Assembly: GCF_008831285.2 (NCBI RefSeq) | Contig: NC_045151.1 | Span: forward strand, 10,154,571-10,218,570 | DNA: 64,000 nt | Direction of reading: 5' to 3' | Source: Nymphaea colorata | Taxonomy: Eukaryota > Streptophyta > Magnoliopsida > Nymphaeales > Nymphaeaceae | Shown here: positions 24,663 through 35,640 of the stretch, piece by piece | Layout: each line of letters begins with the position of its first letter | Numbering within the stretch: position 1 is the first letter of the stretch | Notes under the pieces: model-generated | The model's input: only the letters and a program-made list of their open reading frames with translations | Told to the model about the DNA's origin: nothing | The model's database searches: none | Made by a program: the position numbers and the translations under genes

Positions 24663-25446
24663 TTACGTGCATTGATCATGAGACATTCAATTAATTGTGT
24701 TACATGGTTAACAAGGTGTTATTATAAAATAAAAAAAATTCAAAATATTTTTGTGAAAAAATTCTGCCATCCCTTTTGAAGTACTTGAATGATATATAAT
24801 TTACAATTTTATGCCAAAGAAAAAAAGTATGTGGAACCTTGTGAACTCCCTACTAAGTCGATCAATTGGCCAATAACTCAGTTCTCATTGTCCACAAGCT
24901 TGTTTCACAAAAAAGAAAAGTTAGGATTTTAGCAAGAAGCATCAGGAGGATTAAAAAAATTAAAACGAGAGCGAATTTAACTCTAGATTTTTTATGTGGT
25001 TGGGTAATATTCTCATCATCCATCTTGGAAATATCACCAACTAAAATGGTTGTTTATGAATCTTGTACCTACCAATAGAGAAGAAGAAAAAAAGAGAATT
25101 ATAAACAACATTTATGTAGATTGCGGATAATAAGTCACAAAAAAAATTATCGGTTCACAATAACCTGGCTACAAGGGTTAAAGAATTCAAATAAAGAAAT
25201 TTGTACAGTTCAAACGAATTATTTTATAAATTTTCTTCTTGTTCATTAGAATAATAGCACTCATAATTTTTTTACACACTTGTATGCACATTAACAGTGT
25301 TTTGTTATATAATTAATTCTCACTAGTTAAAACTCTTATAGTTTTTAACAGACCAAAGACTTTGAGCTTGTTTAGTTGCTTTAAAGCTTTTATGTTTTCT
25401 ACTGCCATGAAAAGTTAAAAAATTGAAACCAATATCTATAATATTT
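24663..25446. repeat. Modules D4 (short form) and J2
   Basis: D4 begins TTACGTGCATTGATCATGAG, and J2 begins near 25,086. The pair matches 37,553-38,175, where J3 is interrupted by a gypsy element. No gene is seen. Confidence 0.6.
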
Positions 25447-25447
25447 T

Positions 25448-25527
<80 letters not shown>

Positions 25528-25528
25528 G

Positions 25529-25560
<32 letters not shown>

Positions 25561-25562
25561 CG
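25448..25562. repeat. (AT)n(GT)n microsatellite
   Basis: About 80 bp of TA are followed by TG repeats, then module D text (GCGCATTGATCATGAA). Confidence 0.97.
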
Positions 25563-25727
25563 CATTGATCATGAAAAATTTATTAATTTCATAACATAGT
25601 TAACGAGGTTGTAAAAGAAATTTTTCAAGAAGGTGAACAATTTCTAATTTATATTTTCAAGGAAAAATTATGTCATACCTTGTGAAATACTAGAATTATC
25701 AATGAAAGACTCTAAACTGGTTTAGTA
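25563..25727. repeat. Module D fragment, copy D5
   Basis: This is a short piece of module D ending at the palindrome that follows. Confidence 0.5.
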
Positions 25728-25798
25728 GCTTTAGAGCTTTTATGTTTTTAAGGGCCATGAAAAATTAAAGAAATGAAACCAATATGTAAAATATTCTG

Positions 25799-25863
<65 letters not shown>

Positions 25864-25952
25864 CATATATATATTCCAAAATATTTTAGATATTGGTTTC
25901 ATTTTTTCAATTTTTCATGGCCCTTAAAAACATAAAAGCTTTAATCTCAAAG
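25728..25952. repeat. Palindrome centred on (AT)n
   Basis: The left arm (AGCTTTTATGTTTTTAAGGG, CCATGAAAAATTAAAG, GAAACCAATATGTAAAATATT) is mirrored on the right (AATATTTTAGATATTGGTTTC, CATGGCCCTTAAAAAC). Arms are about 75 bp with few mismatches, around about 60 bp of AT repeat. Single left arms occur at about 14,690-14,765 and 25,380-25,445, so this may be an element whose ends are mostly seen alone elsewhere. Confidence 0.8.
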
Positions 25953-25969
25953 GCGGCTCAAGCTATTTG

Positions 25970-26310
25970 TGTGTGTGTGTGTGTGTGTGTTACGTGCATT
26001 GATCATGAAACAGTTATTAACTTTGTTACATGGTTAACGAGCTGTTACTTATAAAAATATATTTTTTCACAAAGGTGAACATTTTATGATTTACATTTCA
26101 AGGAAAATATGTCTTACCTAGTTATGCCAAAGAGGGAAAAAAGTGTCAAACCTTGTGACCTACCAACTGATTGACCAATTGGCTAATATATATGTATATA
26201 TATATAGTAGTCAATTTTTCAACACAAAGATCATGTCTTAAATTTTCTCTTTTAACTGTTAGTAGCTTTAAGGATATGTCCCAGTTAATTAAGTAAAGTC
26301 ATTAACTAAA
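25970..26310. repeat. (GT)n run and module D fragment D6
   Basis: A short TG run is followed by TTACGTGCATTGATCATGAA and truncated module D text, then about 100 bp of unassigned sequence before module T. Confidence 0.5.
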
Positions 26311-27420
26311 AGACGAATTTGAGAAACACCAATAGTGAAGGATGTGTCTGACTAATATAGCTGATCAAATAATGATTTTAATGGAAATATATCTAAAATA
26401 CTAGCCAACCATGATGTTGGGACAATACAAGCATAAAATATGCAAATGAATAAGATATGAATGGAAGCAACTGAAAAGCTGTAGACAACAAAGCATCCGT
26501 CTGACTAGACTTTAAATTTGGAGAGACAGGAAAAGAAAGAGAGGTGTGATTAAATTTTAATTGTTCTGGTATATGTATATATACCCATCCATGTCCTTGA
26601 CTAGATTCAAGCTAGAGAGATTTCTGACTTTCTTCAATGCTTCCTTCCATTTGCTCCCCTCCACTTCGTCCTGCTTTTTGTTGGATTGATGATCCTTAAA
26701 CACAGATTTGATGGGTCAGTTCTGGTTGCGGACGTCAAAAGGTTCCATGCCAAAGAACACCAAAATTACCTCCTTCCCGCACTCCACACTTTTGGTCACC
26801 TCTTTCAAGCACATTTTGATTCTGCAAAGCATTTGGATAAGATGGGGAAAAATATCTTGGACCTCTCTATGTATTCAAACAGTTTCATGATATTCTCCCC
26901 CTTTTCCAACTTTTTGCTGTCTATGAAGGTGGAAATACCATGCTCCTCGAGGCCCTCATAAAGATGTTCAATGAAACACTTTCGGGTGTCTTCGCCTCTA
27001 AAGCTGAGAAAGACTTCAAACCCAGATCCACCACTCCTCGTGAAGATGGTAAAGGAATTAGTGGCTCGACCCTTCCCCTGCCTCTGAATTTCCTCTAATT
27101 CCTTCATTAACATTTCAGTTGGCAGAAAATTGCCTCAAAAGCAAGTGGAGGACATCTTCTTGCAAAAAATTCTTGATTCTGGAAGACATGACCAAAGAGA
27201 ACCCAATGTTCCTCTTACCAATTGCCGATTTAGCTCCCTAGCAAAAAAGCAGCATTTCATGTTTTCCACATTCCTAGAGTGTCAAAAAAAGGCATTTATG
27301 TTCTTCGCATTGTGCTATCAAGCACCATCAAGCAGTGTTAGGTAAGAAGAACACTATGTTTTATACTATACATTTTCAAAACATCAAACATTATACATGG
27401 AGTTTTTTAAAAACCGTCAG
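26311..27420. repeat. Module T, copy T1, carrying a TIR exon
   Basis: It is colinear with about 49,561-50,690. Outside the exon, shared landmarks include GTGAAGGATGTG, AGACTTTAAATTTGGAGAGA and CTATCAAGCACCATCAAGCA. The duplicated block is larger than the exon, so it is a genomic duplication and not a retrocopy. Confidence 0.8.
26570..27113 (-). pseudogene. TIR-domain exon of a TIR-NBS-LRR type gene, copy 1, broken
   Basis: TIR domains of plant resistance proteins signal immune activation through NAD-cleaving activity. Reading from 27,113 leftwards, about 30 residues precede a canonical TIR start (FEVFLSFRGEDTRKCFIEHL) and then GISTFIDSKKLEKGE and the IERSKIFFPILSK strand. The frame ends at 26,805. 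One base appears to be missing where a conserved Trp codon is expected; shifting frame there recovers further TIR text (MEPFDVRNQN), one TGA, and the usual exon end with a KWKEALKKV motif. A GT dinucleotide follows the Met-Asp-Gly codons in both T copies and could be the ancient splice donor. No NB-ARC or LRR sequence is found nearby. It is a pseudogene fragment. Confidence 0.85.
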
Positions 27421-28269
27421 ATTTGATAACCACATGTTTCTCTTGATATCACCCTACCATAACCATTGGCACACACCCTTTTTGGCAACCTCATGACCTT
27501 ATTCTATTCTAGTGCCGAATAAAAAATCTATCAAGGTCACTTGTATGGGACCTTGACTCCTCAATGAACACGCTACACCTCATTCACAAAGCAAATTTTA
27601 AGCAAATTTGATTGAACATAACAATAAAAAAATGTTTGGATGTCCAAAACGACCAAAAAGTCCCTTAACACAGATTTCCTTTTAATGAAAATATTACAGT
27701 AAACGGTAATCCCCATAAGAGGTGTTTGGCATCATAAACACAAGTTTAGTATTTCATAAATCTATTGCAAAGATTTTGATAGTTTGATGAAACACTAAAA
27801 ATATTGTTTCATGAAATCTATTCTAATTATTAATACAAATTCATGAAAATCATGTTGCCAAACACCTCTAAAAAATAATAAAAAGGGAAAATGGCGGGGC
27901 AATTATCTTGTAAGGGCCCAACAGTCGGATGTTACTTGTTCCAATACTGTATTTGGCCTCAAGCACACTGCATGGCACACCAACCCACATCCATTCTGTC
28001 TTATTAATGGACCATTTGTCAATATTGAAAGAACCCGAATATGCATCTTTGGTTCCAATCCTTCACCATGTTTTCATTACTAAAAAAAACAGCTTTGCTA
28101 TATCCAGTGAAGGCATGTATGCCTTCATTTCATTTTATTGTATTAAGTATTTACTTCTGTTTTGAATTATTGGTTACAAAATCGAAATATGGGCCTCCAC
28201 ATCTCATTTTAAAAAAAAATTGTCTTCAACCAAAGCAGGTTATGTACGCCACGCAGTGCATGAAATTTT
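27421..28269. repeat. Module G, copy G3
   Basis: It follows the T1 exon region exactly as module G7 follows T2. It contains MITE G copy 3 and ends in AGCACACTGCATGGCACACC and a CTTCACCATGTTTTCATTAC segment also seen near 51,480. No gene is seen. Confidence 0.6.
27719..27869. mobile_element. MITE G, copy 3
   Basis: The left end GAGGTGTTTGGCATCAT and right end ATGTTGCCAAACACCTC form an inverted repeat about 150 bp apart. Confidence 0.65.
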
Positions 28270-29700
28270 CATGCGCTAATATAGATCATGAATAAATTGC
28301 ATTGCATGGTTAACAAGGTGTTACTTATAAAATATTTTTTTCAAAAAGGTGAATGATGTATCATTTATATTTTTACGAATAAAATATGTCATACCTTGTG
28401 AAATACTACAATGATACATAATTTGTTTTTACGCTGAAGAAAAAAATTATGTCGAACCTTGTGAACTACAAACTAAATCAATCAATTGGACAATAAATCA
28501 CTTCTCATAGTCCTCATGCTCAATCAATATGTACTGTGGTTTCATGTATCATGGCTCCATCCAAGCTTGTTTTACAAAGAGAAAATAGGATTTCTGTTAA
28601 AACAAGAAGCATAAAGAGGATTAAAGAACTTAAAATAAGAGTGAAATTAGCCCATATGGTTGGGTAATTTTCATAACCTTTATCTACAGTCTATTTTTTA
28701 TAGAGATGTCAATATATTTGATATAATTCAGAGAACTTATTAAACTATTCTAAAAAAAGAGAGAAAAAAAGAAAGAATATCCAGTTAAGGATCATTTGAA
28801 ATACTCTCGAAACAAGTATTTTGAGGATTATATGCATTTTAAAGATGCCCACATTTGATGACCACACATTTCCCATGATATCACCCTATGATAGCCATAC
28901 ATACACACCCTTTCTGGAGACGTCATGAATTTATTGTAAGCCTAAAAAAAATCTACCAAGTTCACTTGTCATATGTGTCTAAATAATTTTCAGTCATACA
29001 TTGACCTTGATGGAACCTTGACTCCCCACCAATCATGCTATGCATGAGCAAAAACCATTTCTTAATCAAGGTAGATTGAATGTAATAGAAAAAGAAGGTG
29101 TGCATGTTTGAAAAGACCAAAAAGCCCCTTAACTTAGTTTTACTTTAAAAACTAGGAGCAATGATAAAATTAGAGTTAAAAGAATCCCATAAAGGGCTGT
29201 TTACTAACGTTAACACTAATTTAATATTTCATAAATCTTCTAAAGATTATAGCATACTATTGAAACACTAAAATGTAGGGCTTCATGAACCTATCCTAAT
29301 TTTGATATATATTCATATAACTCCTGGTAATGCTCATGTTACTAAACACCCTATGACAAAGAGAGAAAATATAGGGAAAATTTTCTTATCGAGGCCCAAG
29401 AACATGATATGACATGCATTTGGCTTTGAGCACACTGCATAGTACACCAATCCAAATCCAATCTGCCTGATTACTGAACCATTTTTCATTATTCAAAGAA
29501 CTAAAAAAAGACAAAAAACAGCTTTGCTATATTCAGGAAGCCATGTAACAAACTAAGTAGCAATAATGGTATGATCCTTTATTCTAATAATCTTCACCAT
29601 ATATTTCATCTTATTTTATTTTAGCAAATGTATACTTCCGGTTAGGTTGAGAATTCCAATTATGTGCCTTCAAATTTCATTTTGAACAAATCACGTCTAC
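28270..29700. repeat. Modules D7 (short form) and G4
   Basis: D7 begins AGATCATGAATAAATTGCAT and has ACAAGAAGCATAAAGAGGAT. G4 follows from about 28,850 with TGACCTTGATGGAACCTTGA and contains MITE G copy 4. The pair parallels D2 and G1 at 14,770-16,060. No gene is seen. Confidence 0.6.
29194..29351. mobile_element. MITE G, copy 4
   Basis: The left end GGGCTGTTTACTAACGTT and right end CATGTTACTAAACACCC pair as inverted ends with a few mismatches. Confidence 0.55.
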
Positions 29701-30238
29701 AACGGTGCTATCAAAGGCCAGCTTCATAATTGGAGAAACTACGGACTAATTAAGTTGAGATACTTGATCACACACGTAAAGTATTGAAATTTAATGACTA
29801 GTCCGCTACTATGCCTGTTTCTACTTGAACACAAATGTTGGTGTTTAAAATCTCTCCACCTACAACCGTCTGCATACCCGTTCTAATGGATGTTATCGCA
29901 ATGAACAAGATGGGGACTGGTAAGCAGCTAGTTTTCATTCTGAACAACTTTCTATACTACAAAAAAGGAGGTCACATATATACAAGTACAGTGGGATGGC
30001 ATGTGAAGCAGACCTTTTACTCTAACAAGACCTTTCACCGAAAAAACCATTGCCAATACATTGAGGAGACTCCAGCATTACCCACTACGAAATGGTGCAT
30101 CAACCTAATTGTTGACACATAAGTGGTGCGTTGATCTCAGTTTACAATTTTAAAGTAAATAAAAGTATGCATCATACTCATGTGACAGATTGTAAATTAT
30201 ATCTTAAAAAATATCTTGATGACATAACATTTATTAAG

Positions 30239-30399
30239 GACTTGTTTGGCAATCGAAATAGTAATACATGCACGTATCTGCCTTAAAATAGAGGGATGTT
30301 CATATAGTACTACGACATAATGTTTCATGAGTAGTTTCTCCAATTATTGATCTAGATACATGAAACAATGTGTTATTGTAACCACTGCCAAATAAGCCC
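30239..30399. mobile_element. Tourist-like MITE in module A2
   Basis: The left end GACTTGTTTGGCAATC and right end TGCCAAATAAGCCCC form inverted ends about 160 bp apart. The truncated sister copy is at 407-560. Confidence 0.55.
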
Positions 30400-30975
30400 C
30401 AAAAAAACTATACCTTAAATTAAGAGGGACATGAAACTGTGTTGCCATTTAAATAGGCCTGGAAGCCCCTTCTCCCATCTCTAGCCCAGTTCTGGACTGC
30501 ATCGTCATCAACAGGTAGCGGCACACTCTTCAACCCAGTCCATTAATTTTACAAAGCCCAAGAACATCATTCTTTTCTCTTCTTTTTCTCAATGTCACAT
30601 TCAACTCTTTCCTTGTAGTAGCACTCTCCCAAAAGAATGCACACACTAATTTATGAATTAGCTTACCAATTACAGCAGTTTAGGTTACTATTAGTTGGGC
30701 TTCACCATTTTCCATGGTACTTAATAAGACATGATACAGTGCACGAAAAGCATCTAATGCACACTAATTAAAACTTTTGCTTTTATTACTTAAATAAAAA
30801 ATGAAAAAAATATGTTATGGGTCCTCAATTTGGCACAACTGAATCAAACTGATATAAATCACAATAACCATCTAGGGAATTAACGTTTAATTCCATTTTT
30901 TAACGAACAATTCCGTTCCTATAAACTCCATTTTTAGTTTCATTCAGCGCTTTGGCCTTTTAATTTCAAGGGAAT

Positions 30976-30983
30976 AATATATG

Positions 30984-31034
<51 letters not shown>
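30976..31034. repeat. (AT)n microsatellite
   Basis: A near-pure TA run within module A2. Confidence 0.95.
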
Positions 31035-31036
<2 letters not shown>

Positions 31037-31249
31037 GTGAGTGAGTGAATGCAGATTCATGAAGGTTGTCTCATCTAACGTAATGGACGATTGAGAGAAA
31101 AATGAGAAAAGGTATAAACCAATATTAGATTAGTAAAATGGCCATCAAACTTTTCTCCTTGTTTTTCTCTCAGCCGAACATCACGTTGGATCAAACTACA
31201 CTCATAAGTGAGCAATGTGACTGTAGATAGCGAAACATCGATCATGCAT

Positions 31250-31445
31250 CGTTGAAGATGTCTACATCAATGTGTGCAGCAATGTGCACCACAAAAATGT
31301 TGGTGATAGTTTTTACCGATATTTTCTTCTCTGATGGCCTCTCCAGACATCAGTAAAAGTTTTACCAACATTTTCTTTGCAGTTGACCTCTACAAACCTG
31401 GGAAAAGTTTTACTGATGTTTTGAGGCTGTTGGTAAATCTACCTT
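31250..31445. repeat. CACTA-like subterminal motif cluster, copy 2
   Basis: Reiterated motifs of the type TTTTACCGATATTTT, CATCAGTAAAAGTTTTACC and TTTTGAGGCTGTTGGTAAAT occur in both orientations. See also 1,085-1,250 and 54,290-54,470. Confidence 0.45.
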
Positions 31446-31690
31446 TGTTTATAGGGCATGGGTTTCTCATAGTGGGTCCACTAGAACTTGGGTCCAAATC
31501 TTCTACTCGGAAGCTGGATCCAAAAATCTTTGTGATGTCCGCAGGGGAAACTACAAACATCTTCCAAATTTATGGTAGAATAAGGAATATTTCTTAAAAA
31601 TGAAGGAGGCAAAAGAGACACCATAAATCATTGCCAATGCTATTAATTGTGATTGTTATTCAATGACAACTTTCCAATTTTTAGCCATCC

Positions 31691-31696
<6 letters not shown>

Positions 31697-31776
<80 letters not shown>
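31697..31776. repeat. (AT)n(GA)n microsatellite before E3
   Basis: About 58 bp of TA followed by GA repeats; element E3 begins immediately after. The leader before it (TTTTTAGCCATCCAATTTTA) normally precedes a B hairpin. Confidence 0.95.
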
Positions 31777-31778
31777 GC

Positions 31779-32284
31779 TGAACCATGACTTGTATTTATT
31801 TGTCAAAATGACAATTGGTCTGAACCATCCGATCTTTTGACTTAGATGCTAGCTTTTTTTTTTTAGTTGATTCTTTTAACATTTTCTCTCTCCCTGATTC
31901 CTCCGTTCCTCATTGTCTCTTCCTCCCTTCCAGTTGTGTTAAGTGGCATCCTTGGTTTAACAAAGCTGGGAGGGAGGGAGGAAGAAGATGGGTGGATTAT
32001 TCCAAACATCTCCATTGCCACCACCCAGCACCTCACTAGTGGGCCCACCAAGACTTCACCGAGTCCCGAGCCACTGGGCGGTGGCGGCGGAGATGGGTGG
32101 AATCCATCCATCTTTTGTTAACACAAAAGAGGACCTCTAGGGAATCTTGGAAAGAGAGGGAGGCAGTTGCCGATGCTTGTGGATTACAGATGGAGGAAGG
32201 GACTGAGAAAATCGCGAAAGGAGGGAGGCATCAGGGAGAGAGAAAATCAACTGTCATTTTGACATATAATGCTAGAGTCATGGT
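31779..32284. mobile_element. Element E3, long-TIR DNA element
   Basis: It is colinear with E2. The left inverted end is complete and the right one (AATCAACTGTCATTTTGACA) has lost about 75 bp. It is flanked by dinucleotide runs on both sides. Open frames on both strands through the GC-rich interior (31,863-32,121) are not conserved in E2. Confidence 0.65.
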
Positions 32285-33179
32285 AATATATATATATATA
32301 TTTTATGACATTCCAAATAACCAAGTGTTTTTCTCACCAAATGCCCTCTTTAAGGCTTATTTAGTTTCTTAGCAAGGAAGAAGCATTTCATGTTTTGCAT
32401 GTGCCCTATAAAATGCAAACACAGTTTAGGGCTGACAAATTAAGGTTGTCATATGTCAATCATAAAATGCCAAAAAAAGACTTGTATCTTCTTAGCACTA
32501 TGTGATTTGGAACCATTAAATACTTAAATAGTGTTAGACAAGAAGAAAATTATGTTTTATAATACATAGCCACACATTTGTCTTGATACCACCCTACCAT
32601 AGCCATTCCTACGCACTCTACCATCGGCTGGGTACTGCATGCATTTTATTTATGCAGTTCTTTCTCACGTGGAGCGTGGGTTTGTCATAATGAGTCCACT
32701 AGAAATTGTATTTGGATCCTCAACCCAAGTGGGATGCAGATGTGAAAGTGCTTGCGATGTTAGCGGGGAATACTCAAGTGTTCCAAATTTATGGTGAAAT
32801 AACCACCTGGAGAAATGAAGTGAATGCGGAAAAAAAAAAAGGGAATCCTGATATTTTTCAGATTGGTGAGTGCATGTGTTCATACAATGGGACCTATGGG
32901 GATGGGATTGGAATCTTGAGAGTGGATATCATTGATCATAATCCATTTATTCACTTTATATTTTAGGGTTTTTTTTTCATGCCTCACACTTAGGATATAT
33001 TCCTATAAATGAGCCTCCATTTTCAACTCAGTTTTTGTATATCTGCTGGCACGGTGATGGCTTTATTTATTCATTCTTGCATGTGGAAAAATGAGGATGG
33101 CAAAAAGACACCATATATCATCGCCAATGCTGTTAATTGTGATTGTCTTTAAGGACAAGTTTTCAATTTTTAGCTATCC
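32285..33179. repeat. Post-E spacer and module F4, with TATA-like box
   Basis: The spacer to about 32,620 matches that after E2. F4 follows, with TGTTCCAAATTTATGGTGAA, AGAGTGGATATCATTGATCA and a TATA-like CCTATAAATGAGCC near 33,002. The frame at 32,706-32,966 has a counterpart in part of F1 but with stops, so I do not call a gene. Confidence 0.55.
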
Positions 33180-33292
<113 letters not shown>

Positions 33293-33801
33293 TCTCATTT
33301 TTCTTCACAAAATGTGATTTAGTAGAAGTTCAAGGGAAAGACGGACATGGTAAGGTTACATGCAAAATAAATGAGGTATGGCAAAATTACTGTAAAAAAA
33401 ATTCACCATAAAGAGTGTTCAGAATCATAAAATTAGTTTACTATTCCATGAGTCTATTTCAAAGGTTATGGTAGTTTGATGAAGCACTAAAGGTAGTGTT
33501 TCATGAATCTATCCTAAAAATTAATACAACTTGATAACACTCATGTTCCAATTGCTAAACAACTCTTCAAAAAGTTTTTTTAAAAAAGATAAAATATAAA
33601 GCTTGTTTGTGTTGTTGACCATTGGCTGGGTACCACAATTACTTTATGCAGTTCTTCCACTCACAAATATTTCTGAAAAATGAGAAACTGAACAAATAAA
33701 GTAGAAAATGAGGAAAAAAAAAAGATTCCTGATATTTCCCAAAAGGTGATTTAGTAGAAGGTAAAGGGAGAGACTTACATGATAAAGGTTATACACAAAA
33801 T
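33293..33801. repeat. Truncated hairpin leader and module G5
   Basis: The B leader (TGATTTAGTAGAAGTTCAAG, AAATGAGGTATGG) stops at about 33,380 and switches to module G text with a degenerate MITE G at about 33,412-33,566. A second leader at about 33,740 then leads into hairpin B6. This looks like a recombination or deletion junction. Confidence 0.55.
33412..33566. mobile_element. MITE G, copy 5, degenerate
   Basis: AGAGTGTTCAGAATCAT at the left and ATGTTCCAATTGCTAAACAAC at the right are weakly paired; the interior resembles copy 2. Confidence 0.45.
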
Positions 33802-34327
33802 AAATGAGGTATAACATGCGTAGCTTTTGTGCTTGACTTGGCTTGTACTTCGGGAAGATGGATAGTCAGCTGCACCCAAGACTCCATAAGACATGCAATT
33901 ATACACAATGTAACAACATTAGCAATAAGCCATTGATGGGACTTTGTCCATCCATTGAGAAGCTGAAAATGGCAAAGGAAGGAAGGTATGTATAATTCTA
34001 TTGTAATTATAAGCAAAAGTACTAATTGTTCCATGGTTCCAATGGCAATGAAACAATGCCTTCCAGCTATGTGATCCCAAGTCACAGTCAATACTTTTGT
34101 TTACAAAAAAAATGCAGATAGTAGAATATAATTAATCTACATGCCTTCTGAATTTTTGCTTCCTTTTCCATTTTCAGTTTCTCAATGGACTGAGAAAGAC
34201 CCACCAGTGTCTTATTGCTAATGTTCTTACATTGTGTCAACCTGTCTCATGGAGGCTTGGGTAATCCTAACTAAAAGTCATTCTAAAGTCTAAACCAAGT
34301 GAAGCATAAAGGCCATGTACCTCGTTT
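33802..34327. repeat. Module B hairpin, copy B6 (well preserved)
   Basis: It is closely colinear with B4. Outer AATGAGGTA meets TACCTCGTT, and the arm landmarks ACTCCATAAGACATGCAA and TGTCTCATGGAGGCTTGG pair across the centre. Confidence 0.82.
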
Positions 34328-35017
34328 AAATTTGATCACTTTTTAATTTATAATCACTTATCAAGTAGAAAACGAATAGTAATCATTAAACTACATAAAA
34401 AAAAATTTAATAATTAAAAAATAATTAATCAATAAACAAATTCTTTTAAAAAATTACAAGGCCCTGTCGGCCCCCCTTGGCTCTGCCCCTGCTACCATAC
34501 ATTTGCAAGCTCTGTGTGATACTTGGATTTGTCCAGCTTCAACAACCAAATTTATAGAAAAAATATTATGTGAGTAGAACGATATCGGAAAATAATGTTT
34601 TAGGCAACATTATATGCATAAGTAAAAAAAACTCAAGTTTCGATGTATAGAAAACAAGAATGGCAATTTAGGTTTCAATATTATTGTTTACATCGAAGGC
34701 CACTTATCATTTACCCCTACCAATTGTACTTTCCAAATTTGGAGTACTTGTATCTAAGTTTTCTTAACATGTGCTTGTGCTTTATTTGAGAGGACATAGT
34801 TGGCCAAAAATCCCCTGACTTCCAACATCATTTAAAAAAAAGGATGACATAGACTTACACAATGGGTGATATGGTTCTAGCATTGGTGCAGCAAATGATT
34901 CAATTTTGGAACCTATATACATAAGCAAAAAAGCTTCTATCACAATGTATTTGATATCAGTAATGGAAATTTTAGATTTTTAATATTAATATTTGTGTCA
35001 CAATCTGAAATTTTAGA
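34328..35017. repeat. Module C, copy C5
   Basis: It is colinear with C4, with the hAT-like MITE right end GGCTCTGCCCCTG near 34,480. No gene is seen. Confidence 0.6.
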
Positions 35018-35189
35018 TTTTAGAGTTGTTCACCTGGAATCTAAGAGTAGAAAGGTATGTTTCCCAAGAGTGATGGTTCGCTAGAACTCTGTTTTACGTG
35101 AGGGATTTTAGAGTTGTTCACCTAGAAGCTAAGAGGAGAAAGGCATGTTTCCCAAGAGTGATGGTTCGCTAGAACTCTGTTTTACGTGA
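35018..35189. repeat. Tandem pair of about 86-bp units
   Basis: Two adjacent copies begin GATTTTAGAGTTGTTCACCT and end GAACTCTGTTTTACGTGAGG. The second half of the unit is the module D motif seen at about 3,505, 19,025 and 56,910. The pair sits directly before a LINE fragment. Confidence 0.85.
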
Positions 35190-35191
35190 GG

Positions 35192-35640
35192 CCATATTGG
35201 GGGCTTGGCTTTAACGTCCCGACTTCGATCCTTCAAAAAATTGAATGGGCATGGGCATGTGCTAATTTCATTGATGGAGACAATGAAATTTGCCGCAATA
35301 GCCATCTGGTCAGATGGCCCCCCTTTGCCTCCCCAAAGATAAAGGAAAGATAGGTCTAAGGAGGCTAACTACTTTAACCATGCATCTCTTGCAGCTTTAG
35401 TTTGCAAAGCCTTGCAAACTGATTCCCTTTGCTTGAATATGATAAGAGCCAAAATACATAGCTTGCAAAAGCCCGTGGATAGTGAAGTCTTACCCAGGCT
35501 GTTCTTCCATGCGGCAGCACATATTCTCAGCATGGAAAACATTCGGATCCCAAGTCAAATGGGAGGTACATAGTGGCTTCCACACCAAATTCTGAATTGA
35601 TGCCTGACAAGGCTGCCCCCTGCAACCTTCCACCTGCAAT
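35192..35640 (+). pseudogene. LINE reverse-transcriptase fragment
   Basis: Broken reading gives CLPKDKGKIGLRRL followed, after a frameshift, by NYFNHASLAALVCKALQ. This is the conserved stretch after the RT core of plant L1-type ORF2; the LINE at 10,300-10,370 has the counterpart CRPKEEGGVGLRS. It is the only piece left, has several stops, and is not recently derived from the nearby LINE. Confidence 0.65.

Larger units (their letters stand above)
29701..31696. repeat. Modules H2 and A2
   Basis: H2 (about 29,701-29,960) matches H1. A2 (about 29,960-31,670) is the counterpart of 1-1,500 and carries the better MITE copy at 30,239-30,399, an (AT)n run at 30,976-31,034 not present in A1, and CACTA-like motifs at 31,250-31,445. 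The frame at 31,334-31,597 follows those motifs and is not conserved as coding in A1. Confidence 0.65.

Noticed and set aside
25965-26000. CRISPR-like regular repeats
   Set aside because: The repeats in this window are microsatellites and dispersed modules; there are no regularly spaced spacers, and the DNA is a plant nuclear genome.
31863-32121. Overlapping open frames on both strands in element E3, Pro/Ser/Gly-rich
   Set aside because: They are not conserved in the sister copy E2 and reflect the GC-rich interior of a non-coding element.
32706-32966. Possible small conserved protein in module F4
   Set aside because: Parts are similar to F1, but F1 and F2 have stops and frame changes; more likely non-coding repeat.
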